A stretch of DNA of 46,489 nt, taken from assembly GCA_049999725.1 (NCBI GenBank), contig JBNGIS010036638.1, positions 1 through 46,489 on the forward strand. Direction: 5' to 3'. Under the pieces are notes generated by a model that saw nothing but the letters and a program-made list of their open reading frames with translations, searched no databases and was not told the origin of the DNA. A program made the position numbers and the translations under genes. Below, piece by piece: positions 22,371 through 33,863 of the stretch; the stretch's first letter is position 1; each line of letters starts with the position of its first letter. This DNA is from Haplomitrium mnioides. Its lineage: Eukaryota; Marchantiophyta; Haplomitriopsida; Calobryales.

Positions 22371-23816
22371 GACTACAAAAAGAGTGAACTTCTAGTCATA
22401 TATGTAAAAGAAAATTTCAGGAGTAATTTTCTGGTCATAGTCATAAAGGTAGCTTACACAAAAACAACATTGATTGTCGAGGAACCTTGACTACATTTGC
22501 AATGAATCGGCTTTTTTCATTAGTTACTTGCAAATGACAAGTCAACACAAAGACTGAACCTCTAGTCATACATGTACAAGACAAGAGCAAGAGTAAATTT
22601 TTGATAATAGTCATACATAGTAGCTTTCACAAAAACAACATTGCATGTTGTGGAACCTTGCCTACATTTACAACGAATGGATCACTTTCTCTTGCAACTT
22701 GTACATGACCAGACAACAATAAGAGTGAACTTCTAGTCATACATGTTCAAGAAAAGAACAAAAACAAATTTCTGGTTTTAGTCACAAAGGTAGCTTCCAC
22801 AAAAAACAACATTACTGGTCGAGTAACCTTGCCTACATTTACAACGAATGAACTTCTTTCTCTAGCAACTTGTACATGACAAGAAAACAACAAGAGTGAA
22901 CTTCTAATCATGCATGTACAAGATAGGAACAAGATTAAATTTCTGGTCATATTCATATAAGGTAGCTTTCACAAAAACAACATTAGTTGTTGAGGAACCT
23001 TGCCTACATTTCAAGCAAATAGACCTCTTTCTCTAGCAACTAGCACATGACAAGACTACAATTAGTGTGTACTTCTAGTCATACATGTACAAGATAAGAA
23101 CAAGAGTTAATGTTTGATCATAGTCATACATAATAGCTTTCAAAAAACAACATTACTTGTCGAGGAGCCTTGCCTACATTTACAACGAATGGACTTCTTT
23201 CTCGAGCAACTTGTACATTACAAGACTACAAAAAAAGTGAACTTCTACTCAAACATGTACAAGAAAATATCAAGAGTAATTTTCTGGTGATAGTCATACA
23301 AGGTAGCTTTCACAAAAACAACATTTCTTGTTAATGAACCTTGCCTACATTTCCAACCAATAGACCTCTTTCTCTAACAACTACTACATGACAAGACTAC
23401 ACAAAGAGTGAACTTATAGTCATACATGTACAAGATAAGACAATAGTGAATTTGTGATCATATTCATACATAATAGTTTTCAAAAAACAAGATTACTTGG
23501 CGAGTAACCTTGCCTACATTTACAACAACAGACCTCTTTCCCTAGCAACTTGTACATGACAATACTACAATAAGAGTGAAGTTCTTGTCATACATATACA
23601 AGATTAGAACAAGAGTAAATGTTTGAACATAGTCATACATCGTAGCTTTCACAAAAATAACATTACTTGTCGAGAAACCTTGCCTCTATTTACAAGGAAT
23701 CGGCCTCTTTCCCTAGCAACTTATACATGACAAGACTACAAAAACATAGAATTTCTAGTCATACATGTACAAGATAAGAGCAAGAGTAAATTATTGATCA
23801 TAGTCAAACATAGTAG

Positions 23817-23916
23817 NNNNNNNNNNNNNNNNNNNNNNNNNNNNNNNNNNNNNNNNNNNNNNNNNNNNNNNNNNNNNNNNNNNNNNNNNNNNNNNNNNNN
23901 NNNNNNNNNNNNNNNN
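23817..23916. other. Assembly gap (100 N) with duplicated flanks
   Basis: The bases before the gap (CAAGATAAGAGCAAGAG through CAAACATAGTAG) recur exactly after it, so the gap probably hides an overlap or an uncertain number of monomers. Confidence 0.9.
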
Positions 23917-25848
23917 CAAGATAAGAGCAAGAGTAAATTATTGATCATAGTCAAACATAGTAGCTTTCACAAGAACAACATTGCTTGTCGTGGAACCTTG
24001 CCTACATTTACAGAAAATGGACCTCTTTATATAGCAACCTGCATATGACAAGACTACAATAAGAGTGAGCTGTAGTCATACATGTACAAGAGAAGACCAA
24101 GAGAAATTTTCTGGTCATAGTAATACAAGGTAGCTTTCACATAAAAAACATTACTTGTTAAGGAACCTTGCCTACATTTCCAACGAATGGACCCCTTTCT
24201 CTAGCAACTTGTGCATGAACAGACTACACAAAGAGTGCACTTCTAGTCATACATGTACAAGATAAGAACAAGATTAAGCTTATGATCATAGTCATGCATA
24301 ATAGCTTTCACAAAAACAACATTACTTATCGAGTAACCTTGCCTACATTTGCAATGAATGGACCACTTTCTCTAGCAACTTGTACATGACAAGAAAATAA
24401 TAAGAGTGAACCTCTAGTCATACAAGTGCAAGAAAATAACAAGAGTAATCTTCTGGTCATAGTCATACAAGGTAGCTTTCACAGAAACAACATTACTTGT
24501 CGAGGAACCTTTCCTACATTTACAATAAATGGACCTCTTTCTCTAACTACTTGTACACGAGAAGACTACAAAATAGTGAACCTCTAGTCATACATGTGCA
24601 ATAAAAGATCAAGAGTAATTTTCTGGTAATAGTCATACAAGGTAGCTTTAACAAAAACAACATAGTTGTCGAGTAACCTTGCCTACATTTCCAAGGAATT
24701 GGCCTTTTTCTCTAGAAACTTGTACATGACAAGACTTCACAAGGAGTGAACTTCTAATCATACATGTACAAGATAAGAACTAGAGTAAATGTTTTTTAAT
24801 AGTCATACATAGTAGTTCTCACAAAAACAACATTACTTGTCGAGGAACCTTGCCTACATTGAAAACGAATCGACCTCTTTCTCTAGCAACTTGTACATGA
24901 CAAGACTACAATAAGAGTGAACTTCTAGTCATACATGTACAAGATAAGAACAAGAGTGAATTTCTGGTCATAGTCATACCAGGAAGCTTTCACAAAAACA
25001 AAAGTACTTGTCGAGGAACAATGCGAACATTTACAGTGAATGGACCTCTTTTTCTAGCATATTGTACAAGACAAAACTACAGAAAGAGTGAACTTCTAGT
25101 CATACATTTAAGAGAAAAAATCAATAGTAATTCTCTGGTCATAGTCTTAAAAGGTAGTTTTCACAAAAACAACATTATTGTCGAGGAACCTTGCCTACAT
25201 TTCCAAGAAATCAGCCTTTTTCTCTTGAAATTCTTACATGACAAGACTACACAAAGAGTGAAGTTCTAGTCATACATGTACAAGAATAGATAAAGAGTAA
25301 TTTTCTGGTTGTATTCATAGAAGGTAGCTTTCACAAAAACAGCATTACTTGTCGAGGAACCTTGCCTATATTTCTAACAAATCCGTCTTTTTCTCTAGCA
25401 ACTTAAACATGACAAGACTACACAAAGAGTGAACTTCTATTCATACATGTACAAGATAAGAACAAGACTAAATTTTTTATCATAGTCATACATAGTAGCT
25501 TTCACAAAAACAACATTACTTGTCAAGGAACCTTTGCGTACATGTACAACGAATGGACCTCTTTCTCTAGCATCAAAGACAACAATAAGAGTGAACTTCT
25601 AGTCATACATGTACAAGATAAGAAGAAAAGTAAATTTCTGGTCATAGTCATAACGGTAGGTTTCACAAAAACAACATTACTTGTCGAGGAACCTTGCCTA
25701 CATTTACAACGAATGGATTTCTTTCTCTAGCAACTTGTACATGAAAAGACTACAAAAAGAGTGAACTTCTAGTCATACATGTGTAAGAAAAGATTAGTAG
25801 TAGTTTTCTGGTCATAATCATACAAGGTAGCTTTCACGAAAACAACAT

Positions 25849-25852
25849 TACT
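25849..25852. repeat. Target-site duplication TACT, left side of copy B
   Basis: The left flank reads CAACAT-TACT then AACAGCTGC. The right flank reads ...GTTGTT then TACT-TGTCGAGG (34712-34715). The satellite consensus is CAACATTACTTGTCGAGG. A 5-bp duplication (TTACT) is also possible; TACT gives the better matched termini. Confidence 0.85.
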
Positions 25853-25902
25853 AACAGCTGCTACTTTGAACAAGAAACTGCTACTAAGTTCATGTTTCAC
25901 TT
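25853..25902 (+). repeat. Left terminal inverted repeat of copy B
   Basis: AACAGCTGCTACTTTG, then GAACAAGAAACTGCTACTA, then GTTCATG. Compared with the right end read inwards (AACAACCGCAACTTTT, GGAACAAG, CTACTCAG, AACATG), 12 of the first 15 bases agree and later blocks align with small gaps. Copy A has the same end. Confidence 0.75.
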
Positions 25903-26239
25903 AGCAGTCAAAAATTTTTTTTTTGGTGAGTTGGCATTCAGAAACATCAAGTTTTTTCTAAAATCTTCTTTTCGAAAGAAAATCATTTTTTATAAACAAA
26001 AAATGCCAATTTTACATTGAGATTATATTTCAAACATTTTTTGTAGAAAATAGCCATAAAAACAAACATTTTGGTTATTCAAATATTTTATAAAAACTTG
26101 ACATTATTGTGAATAAACTAAATTCATCGTAAAATAAAGAAAACATATATCTTTTGGTGGAAAAAAACTATAGGAAAATGTAAATGTCTAGTTGGGTAAG
26201 GACTTTAAACATGACTTTGAGCATCGTAGCTAGCAAATC

Positions 26240-26540
26240 CTATACAAGGATAGACATCAAACCATAACCGTAAAGCCTATGCACGCATAAACTCTGAACA
26301 AGAATCCTAAGTCGTGTGTGTGCTTAAACTCTGAACAAGAACAATGAAGTTAAGCATGCATGGACTTTCAATTAGAACCCTAGAGCCATTACACGCCAAG
26401 AGTCTAAACTAGAACCCTACAACCTATGCACGCATAGACATTGAACAAGAACACTTTGACCAATGGGTGCAAGGACTTTGAACAACAACCTTACAACTTA
26501 TGCGAGCAAGGAATTCGAACAAGAACTACAAAGCCTTAAT
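26240..26540. repeat. 37-bp minisatellite downstream of gene X, copy B
   Basis: Reverse complement of the 4608-4905 array: units with GAACAAGAAC spacers and ATGCACGCAT-type dyads (26280, 26355, 26428 regions). Both copies carry it between the gene X 3' end and the TIR. Confidence 0.75.
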
Positions 26541-27550
26541 GCGCAAAGACACTTAACAATGTGCAAAGACTCCAAATCATTATTGGATTAGCAATTGAGT
26601 TCAAACCATTCTTAGACTCTCAATTAAGTCAACTTATTCTTGGGCACACTAAATTGAATCGTGATGAAAAGAGAACCTACAGTACCAGGAGGAACAGGTT
26701 TCTTTTGGTAAGCAAAAAGTATCTGTGACTCAGTCACATCGGATGGTAAGTAAGCCATCTCCAAAACCCTTTAAGGAATATAAATACACTGATGTCTATC
26801 ATATTTCACAACAATGCAGTTTTGCATCAGCTTTAAAGCACAAACAAGGCCTGTGCCAGACCCAGAGCAAAGATCAAGGATCCAATCTTGCTCTGTTTAT
26901 AAATGGTCAATAAAAAAATTGTAGAGAGTCTGTGGCTTCTGATAAACATTCACAAGAGCATCATCTCGTGGATGTTTAAGCTTTTCCAAAACTGTAGGGC
27001 AGCTAAAAACACTCCGCATAATCTACCGAGGAAGTTCGGTTGTAGAAGAAGTCTGCAAATTGAAATGACGCATGTTTCTCTTTCCTTACTTTGTCTAATA
27101 GCCCACCGTCCAACACTCGTGGGCATGTGCGATTTTGGGACCACCAAAATGATGAATATTGCTTTTGTCCTTGTAAAAAGATAAACAATCAAATCAAACA
27201 TTGTAAAAAAAATGCAAGAGAAATAAAAAAAAAAGAAATCAAAAAAATTTAAAATAAAAGAACAACTCACCAGATGCCGTGATCGATTGTACATTAGACT
27301 TTAGAAAGGGCATCCTCGACGATGCCAAATTGCTGCGAAGAATGAATGATCACAAAAGACCAAAACTTTGAAATTGTTATTGTCGCAAAAGATGATACTA
27401 TATCAAAAATGTCATCTTTTGAAAATGGTTCTGAATCATCATGCTTGCATTCCTTTAGGTTATACCCATAAGGAATATCAACAATAGCCAAAGTGAAACA
27501 CCTAGGTTTCACAAGGCCCTTTAGTTGTCGAGCGTTGGCCTCCCCGTACC

Positions 27551-27630
27551 AGCATGAACTTCAAAGTCTAAGCTCACTTAGACATCGAAGTCCATGCACG
27601 CATGTACTTTGATGTCCATGCGCGCATGGC
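27551..27630. repeat. Palindromic minisatellite in intron 2 of gene X, copy B (partial)
   Basis: About three units of the GTCCATGCGCGCATGGAC family. The array ends directly at the exon 3 deletion (GTACGGGGAGGCC junction near 27549), so the deletion has one end in the repeat. Confidence 0.8.
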
Positions 27631-29283
27631 CGTAAGTTTTTAAAACACAACAAAACTTTACAAAATATTCAATGCAAATACAAATAATTAAATAAAGCTC
27701 CAAAGAAAAGAGTTACGAGAAGCTTCTCGAAGCTTGAATAAAAGGAGGCCATCTTCAACTCTTCTGTGTGAAGAGGGTACTCCTCTCTTGCCTTTTCCCA
27801 CGAACTGCAATAAACCTCTGAACAAAAACTCTTTACCATTACGGCCAAAACTTTGTGTCTCTCCGCCTACCGAGACATCTCATCTATTGAAAGCCCTTCG
27901 TCTTCCACCAACTTCAAAACTGAAATTCTTACTTCATCTAGAAGACCTTGAAGAGACCTCCAAGGCGTCCACTTCATATCCTCCATCTTGAGAGATCCTT
28001 TGGCCTTTGGCTTCTGACCTTTCACAATGTTTTTCTCCCAAATTGAAAAAAATGCTCTGTTGTAAATCCTTGAGCTCTACACTTTTGAATGCTAGCTAGA
28101 ACCAATTCTCTTGAGAAGTCACGGTTTTCTCAAGTGTAGACCTTGGTTTGATCTCGAGGGTTTCCAACACTAGCTCCCTTTTCAATTTTTGGGATGAAAC
28201 CATCCCACTAGCCACAAACCATTGATGCCAACACTCAACATTTTGAATAGAGGTCATCTCAAGCCTCTACCTCCGGTTGTAATTGTCATCGGTTGCAAAA
28301 ATGCGGGCCTCTATTGGTGTCAAGCCCACGTACACGCAATAGTTACAAAGCGATAGAGCAGGATTCTTCGCCCCATATTTTGTAATAAGTAGCTGCCTTG
28401 TTGCAGCACTATGATTGCCTCCTGCAATCTTGTAGTGATACTTGTCAGAGTTCTTGATGTCGAACCTTGACTTGTCTTTGAGACCACACTTTGAGTCTAG
28501 AACCACGATGAAGAAAGAATGCTCGTACTTATTGGTGAGCATTCTTTGCGCAAGAATCTCCACAAAATCCTTGTTTAATCTTCGAATTTGGAATGGACCC
28601 CAGTTGTCCATTCCATGCTTGGGAAAATTTAGGTTTTCCAGCCTGATTGGAAAGGTCTCTTCACGGACTCTATTGCGCTGGATTGTAGACTCCCTAATCT
28701 TATTTTTGTCCTCCTCAGTAGTTGTCTAAGGATCCACCTGCCCTCTTTCTTGAAATGTACGCAACCCCTTGTGAGATTGCCTCTTTGCTCTCGACTTTGG
28801 AGCTTGAATTGGAACTGGCTCCTGCTCTTAGTCCTGCTCTGAGCTGCTTGCTGATGGAGACTAGGAGGCCGAAAAGGTTGATTTTGCTTCAAATTCTAAG
28901 GGGGCTAGCTCCTCCTCAACAAGAGGTGTTGGTGCATGTTTCTTCTTTTTTGGTGTCGTTTTTTTTTTCTTCTGAGTCTCACTTGACTCTGGCTCCTTTC
29001 TCTTCTTCTGGAAAGAAGTCCTTGTGGCGTGAGTCGAGAATGTTGCCGCACTTGGATGCGGCACAAGCTGTTGAATAATGACGCCCTGTTTGGGCTTTAG
29101 AATTTTGTATAGTGAACTTGATAAAGTCCCGCTCAATCTGCTTTGCGTCATTATACGAATCAACAAAATTCACCAAATACTGAGTGAACTGAAAATAAAG
29201 AAAGAAAAAAAATTTGGCATTTGTGAAAATGTTGACCTAACATGCAAAAAAGCAAGAACCTAAAAAAACAAGCATGCAGCGAA

Positions 29284-29672
29284 CAAAGAAGTCCATGCTT
29301 GCAAGGACTCTGAAGTCCATGCGTGCACGTACTCTAAAGTTCATGCACGCTTGGACCTTGAAGTTCATGCGTGCATGGACTCTGAGGTCCAAGCGCGACT
29401 GGACTTTGAAGTCCAAGCACGACTGGACTTTGAAGTCTATGTGCGCATGGACTTCAGAGTCTATGCGTGCATGGACCTCAGAGTCCATGTGTGCATGGAC
29501 TTCAAGGTCCACGTACGTAGGAACTATAAAGTACGTGCGCGCTTGGACTTCAGAGTCTACGCGTACATGGACTTCAAAGTCCAACCATGCTTGGACTTCA
29601 GAGTCCTTGCGCGCTTAGACCTCAGAGTCCATGTGCGCATGGACTTCAAAGTCCATGCTTGCATCGACATTC
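29284..29672. repeat. Palindromic 24-bp minisatellite in intron 1 of gene X, copy B
   Basis: About 16 units, same family as in copies A and C, e.g. GTCCATGCGTGCATGGAC and GTCCAAGCGCGACTGGAC joined by TTTGAA or CTCAGA. Open frames of about 114 codons exist on both strands because of the palindromic 24-bp period. Flanking splice sites (29728 donor, 29189 acceptor, minus strand) place it inside the intron. Confidence 0.9.
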
Positions 29673-30087
29673 TAAGAGTTACAACTAAGTAAGGAAAAAG
29701 GAACAAGGAAAAAGATTTTGGAACTCACCTTTCCATCTTCCCTTGACGCCTAAAGATTTGCAACAAATAAATCTCTTTCCTTGTACTCTGAAAAATCAAT
29801 TCGCTTGCGATTTGTAGAATAAAGCGTGGTTGAGTCTTGGGCCTGCATAAGTAGCCCAATGTTGGCTTTCTTTCCTTCTCCAATTATTGTAATTTGGACC
29901 ACTAGACCCAAATTGAATTTTCACCTTCACCTGCAAAAAGATAAAGATGGTGATCCAGGTCTCTCAACGAATAGTAGTTGACGAGCCATTTCCACTCCAA
30001 TCTTGTAGGCTCTAGAGCCTTGATAGCACCCAAATTCCTATAAGGTTTCGATTTGGCAGGGTCGGAAACAACTCCTTGAGAGGGCAT

Positions 30088-30544
30088 TGTCAAGTTAGAG
30101 AAAAGAAGATGTTTTTAGAGGTGAAAAATGTAATTAACAAAAGTTGGGGAATTTCTAAGGGTTGGAAATGGCAGAAAACTAAGTAAATAAAAAAAAGGCA
30201 ATAATCAAAATACAAAAACCAAAAACTGAACTCGCGATAATGGAAAGAAACTTTCCAGCGGCGCTCCTGTTATAACTAAATTTCAAAAAACGCTTTTTCT
30301 TGCCAAAAATTTATTCGCAAAGCTCTTGACACGTAGGTTTGCCTGGTACAAAAAAAAGTTAGTATATAAAGCACTGTACATTTTCATCTTTCCAAAATTG
30401 TTTTATTTTCTTCCCAAAAAGTTCTCAATTTTGTCGTTTTACAAAAAAAATGACAAAATTGCATCTTTTGAGAGTTCTATAAGAGTTTCATAATATTTGT
30501 TAAAATAATTCTTTGAAACAATTTAGTTTTTGTGAGACTTTTCA
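30088..30544. promoter_or_regulatory. Divergent promoter region between gene X and gene Y, copy B
   Basis: 457 bp separate the two ATGs. For gene Y, TATATAAA lies at 30363-30370. For gene X, the TATA-like site is degraded (TTATAACAGGAGC on the minus strand), while copy C retains TATAAAAGGAGC at the same place. The arrangement suggests coordinated expression of the two genes. Confidence 0.6.
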
Positions 30545-30764
30545 ATGGCTAGAGTTCTTAAAGTCAAGAAAAAATTGGAATTTCAAGATTTATCTTCATA
30601 GAAGAGTGTTACTTTTGACAGGCAGTTTCAGATTCAAACAAATGTCAATTTTTGGGAGTTGAGCGATGGAGTTACAAAAGTTTCAAGTGTGATGGGAAGC
30701 ATATTGGGGAAAAAATGACTTATGTTGAATTAGATAGCTCCGCCAAGAAAGATTGAGAAGGTCA

Positions 30765-30885
30765 ACTCCATGCATGCATAGAATCAAGGACTCAACCCTA
30801 TGCGCGCATAGGATTAACAACTCAACATTTTGCGCACAAAGGATCAAAGAGGGAACTCAGTGCTTACAAAGATCTAAAGAAACAA
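30765..30885. repeat. 30-bp palindromic repeat in the 5' coding part of gene Y, copy B
   Basis: CTCCATGCATGCATAG, CCTATGCGCGCATAGG and TTTTGCGCACAAAGG cores spaced about 30 bp apart with AATCAAGGACTCAA-type spacers. The counterpart in copy C (45297-45430) reads as a ten-residue repeat in the gene Y frame. Confidence 0.8.
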
Positions 30886-31883
30886 TCTTCATCCAGCAAA
30901 AGATCTTTGCTACCTATCAAGCGAGCGAAGTTGAATCGTTCTTCAGAGTATTCCAAAATATGTGAAAAAAAAGACTCAACAAAGAGATTTCAAACGATTG
31001 TAGAGCTTTCTTCGTCTATATCTGAGGGAGACATCAATATTGATGATAAAAGTATGTCTGTTTAGAACACAAACAGCATACAATCTCTGGAAAATTTTAA
31101 TTTTGGAGATGAGCCACTCTCCCGGATAGCACCACTCAAACAAGGAGTGATTTCTTTTCAAGTTGCACCTCGCAGAGAGATTGGGACATCTAAAAAAAAT
31201 CGAATTCTTTTGGAGGAGTCTTAAGACGATATTTTGGAAAGCGATTCTAATAAAAAGTCTCAATCAGTCAACATTTTTTTGGAGTAATCACTAAGGGCAC
31301 CGATTTTATTACAGAAAACATTTTTTTCTAATAGAGACATTGATCAAGATTCTATTTTGAAATGGTGCAGTTCTCCCAATCCCCAAGAAGAAACTCGTAT
31401 CTCAAAAATATTTTGTCAAGGAATAAACAGTGTTCACAATGATGACCAAGATCTTCAAGATGAATTATCTTTTATTGCTAGATTCGCTTACGTACCAAAT
31501 CGTCTAGCCCAACATAAGAATTCTTTATCTGGGCCAAAACCCAAATGGGCAAACACCTTATGCAAAAATTCTTTGCGAAAAGTCCATCATGATGAGACCT
31601 TTGTGAAGAAAAAGCTTGATCCAATGTCCATTTCTAGATTGAAAAGAATTTCTTATTGTCGAAATAATTGCTTGTCGTTGTGCAAAATAGATTTTTGAAA
31701 ATTGTAAGAGAAATGTACTTTCAACAAAGCATGAAGAATCGTGATATCATACTGCAGTGGGGAATACCAAGAAAAGATTTCGATGACGAAAATCGGTTTA
31801 CACTGCCTGGCAGTACCTTTATCTGTAGAAGAGCCCTCAAATTAATGTTAGCAGTAGGGAATGATAGAATCCAAAGGATTCAA

Positions 31884-32283
31884 NNNNNNNNNNNNNNNNN
31901 NNNNNNNNNNNNNNNNNNNNNNNNNNNNNNNNNNNNNNNNNNNNNNNNNNNNNNNNNNNNNNNNNNNNNNNNNNNNNNNNNNNNNNNNNNNNNNNNNNNN
32001 NNNNNNNNNNNNNNNNNNNNNNNNNNNNNNNNNNNNNNNNNNNNNNNNNNNNNNNNNNNNNNNNNNNNNNNNNNNNNNNNNNNNNNNNNNNNNNNNNNNN
32101 NNNNNNNNNNNNNNNNNNNNNNNNNNNNNNNNNNNNNNNNNNNNNNNNNNNNNNNNNNNNNNNNNNNNNNNNNNNNNNNNNNNNNNNNNNNNNNNNNNNN
32201 NNNNNNNNNNNNNNNNNNNNNNNNNNNNNNNNNNNNNNNNNNNNNNNNNNNNNNNNNNNNNNNNNNNNNNNNNNNNNNNNNNN
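31884..32283. other. Assembly gap (400 N) inside gene Y, copy B
   Basis: It hides the middle of gene Y and probably the first splice donor. Copy C covers the left edge of the missing part (46440-46489). Confidence 0.95.
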
Positions 32284-32309
32284 GAATAATTCCTAGCAAG
32301 ATGAGTTGT

Positions 32310-32600
32310 GAGAAGAGAGTCTATGCTTGCATAGACTCTGTTGTTTTATATTTCAATTTTCACCTTCTCTGCAATCGAGTAAAGCTAGAAAATGAATTTG
32401 CGTAATGTTGTGACCTTTAGCCTTGCAAAAAACTTATTTTTGTTGTTCGCAAATCCTATGCGCGCATAGGATTTGTTCTTGATTCTTTTAAAACCAATCG
32501 CGACAACATTCACAACAAGCCATGATATTGGTGTTGTTGTATTGGTCCTATACGAGCATACGATCTAATGTTGCCTCCACTCATCCTAAACGCTCAGAGG
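32310..32600. repeat. Dispersed palindromes in the gene Y intron, copy B
   Basis: GAGTCTATGC-TT-GCATAGACTC (32318-32339), the perfect 22-bp palindrome AATCCTATGCG/CGCATAGGATT (about 32452-32473), a CCTATACGAGCATACG variant (about 32547) and CATCCTAAACGCTCAGAGGATG (about 32580). The cores match the other arrays but are about 70-130 bp apart and not tandem. The intron ends at the acceptor TTCATGCAG (32842). Confidence 0.75.
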
Positions 32601-33863
32601 ATGTGATTTTGTAATCTTTTTTTGCAAATCTTGATTTTTTTTTCCCAATAGATTTTCCTTTTTCCAAATTGTCTAAGGTTTCTTTTTTCTCTTTTACAAA
32701 GTGTTTCGTTTCAACAAATTCAAACATTTGCTTAAGATGCCTTGAATATTATTTGCACCTAACGTTGTGTTTTGAAGTTACAAGTATCAACATATGTTTT
32801 ACTGAACTAGTTTTATGTCCTTCTTGTTTTGGATTCATGCAGTCAAATATAATCGTCAATTGTTTCTTCATCGTGACCAACAAATGAAAGAAAGATCAAA
32901 ACTTGCAAACCATCGAAGAAAATGTTATGCCGATGGTCAAAAGTACTTGGGAATTGTCATTGATGGAATGGATCAGAAGAAAACTGCTATTCCACACTCG
33001 CCATCGCCACCAAAAAATATTGATAAGGATTGTTTTGTAGGTGTGCATGTTGTTGGTGCCTTAATATTCAATCATGATCTCTTTTCAAGGGTCTTCTTCA
33101 CGTACGGAAACTAGCGAGTCTAATTTGACAGTTATTGTGCTCAACAAAATATTATGTGACTTTGAAGGCCCGCTACCTCCAACTTTGTATCTTTAGCTCG
33201 ACAACATGACACGAGAGAATAAGAATTCTATCATGTTTGGATATCTTAGTCTCCTTATTGCCAAGAATGTTTTTCAAAAAATCAAGATGGGATTTCTCAT
33301 AGTTGGCCATACTCATGATCAAATTGATCAAATGTTGAATCAATTCTCGAAATGTTTAAAACGTGTCAAAGCTTTCACAATCGCCAATCTAAGCGAGGCG
33401 CTTCAATCATCCTATAATCCTTAATCTCAAGTGACTCTTTTTTTAGAAACTTGGGATTTCAAAATATTCTGTAGCAAAGTCCTTCTCTGGTTCAAAGGAT
33501 TCATGATATTACTTTTAATCAACAATTTATGTTCCAATTAAATGATTCTAAAGTAAAGATTTGGAGCAAACAGTTCTCAACATATGAATTTTGGCTACCT
33601 ATGAATGGTATTTGTCAACTCAAGTGCATACTTGAAGTGGAGAGAGAAATTTTGAGTTCAATGTTGATTCCTCTCAATGCATATTCTAAAATCAAACGAT
33701 CTCAAAATGAAGAAGAGAAGTGGATGTCGAGAAAGTGGTAATTTCAATAAGGGACAAAATAAGTGAGAACTGCAACAAGTTTTTTACAAATTCTGATATT
33801 CAATGGTGGAAGAACTTTTTTCCATGCCTTCCAAAAGTTCTACTTCTCATGCATAACCCTTAA

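Larger units (their letters stand above)
17766..25852. repeat. 171-bp satellite array, segment 2 (about 47 monomers)
   Basis: Same monomer, orientation and period as segment 1 (GAACTT marks at 17903, 18074, 18244). It begins exactly where the copia insertion interrupted a monomer and ends at the TACT duplication of transposon copy B. Two assembly gaps lie inside. No gene is visible; open frames on both strands merely read through monomers. Confidence 0.95.
26672..30087 (-). pseudogene. Gene X, copy B: ParB-like / beta-class DNA methyltransferase, deleted and frameshifted
   Basis: Exon 1 is 30087-29729 with an intact donor (AAAG|GTGAGTTC); exon 2 is 29188-27717; exon 3 survives as about 27549-27271; exon 4 runs from 27172. 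Exon 1 is 359 bp against 360 in copy A, a frameshift. The ParB-like part reads EIAGGNHSAATRQLL without the stop seen in A. Motif IV is VDIPYGYNL (DIPY at 27468-27479) and motif I is the canonical DLCSGSGTGLVCALKL (about 26840-26886), better preserved than in A. Acceptor 3 reads AA instead of AG. Two deletions remove the first half of exon 3 and the last 40 or so codons (fusion at about 26672). Function is inferred from motifs only. Confidence 0.8.
30545..33863 (+). pseudogene. Gene Y, copy B: DUF7869-like DDE/RNase-H-fold transposase candidate, degenerate
   Basis: The ATG at 30545 (MARVLKVKKKLEFQD) is conserved in C. The N-terminal half is Ser/acidic-rich with a palindrome-encoded repeat, then a Cys-rich segment (RISYCRNNCLSLCK) and FICRRALKLMLAV near 31670-31860, then a 400-N gap. 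The catalytic half restarts after an acceptor at 32842: GIVIDGMDQKKTAIPH (Asp codons 32962 and 32971), YL*LDNMTRENKN (Asp 33200), FLIVGHTHDQIDQM (from about 33290) and KQFSTYEFWLP. This motif series is what I recall for the widespread DUF7869 family. A frameshift lies near 33110 and stops occur at 30599 and 33194; the latter reads YL*LDN where YLQLDN is expected. Transposase activity is inferred. Confidence 0.75.

Noticed and set aside
31880-32299. Long open frames across the 400-N region
   Set aside because: They are only N translated as open; no sequence evidence.
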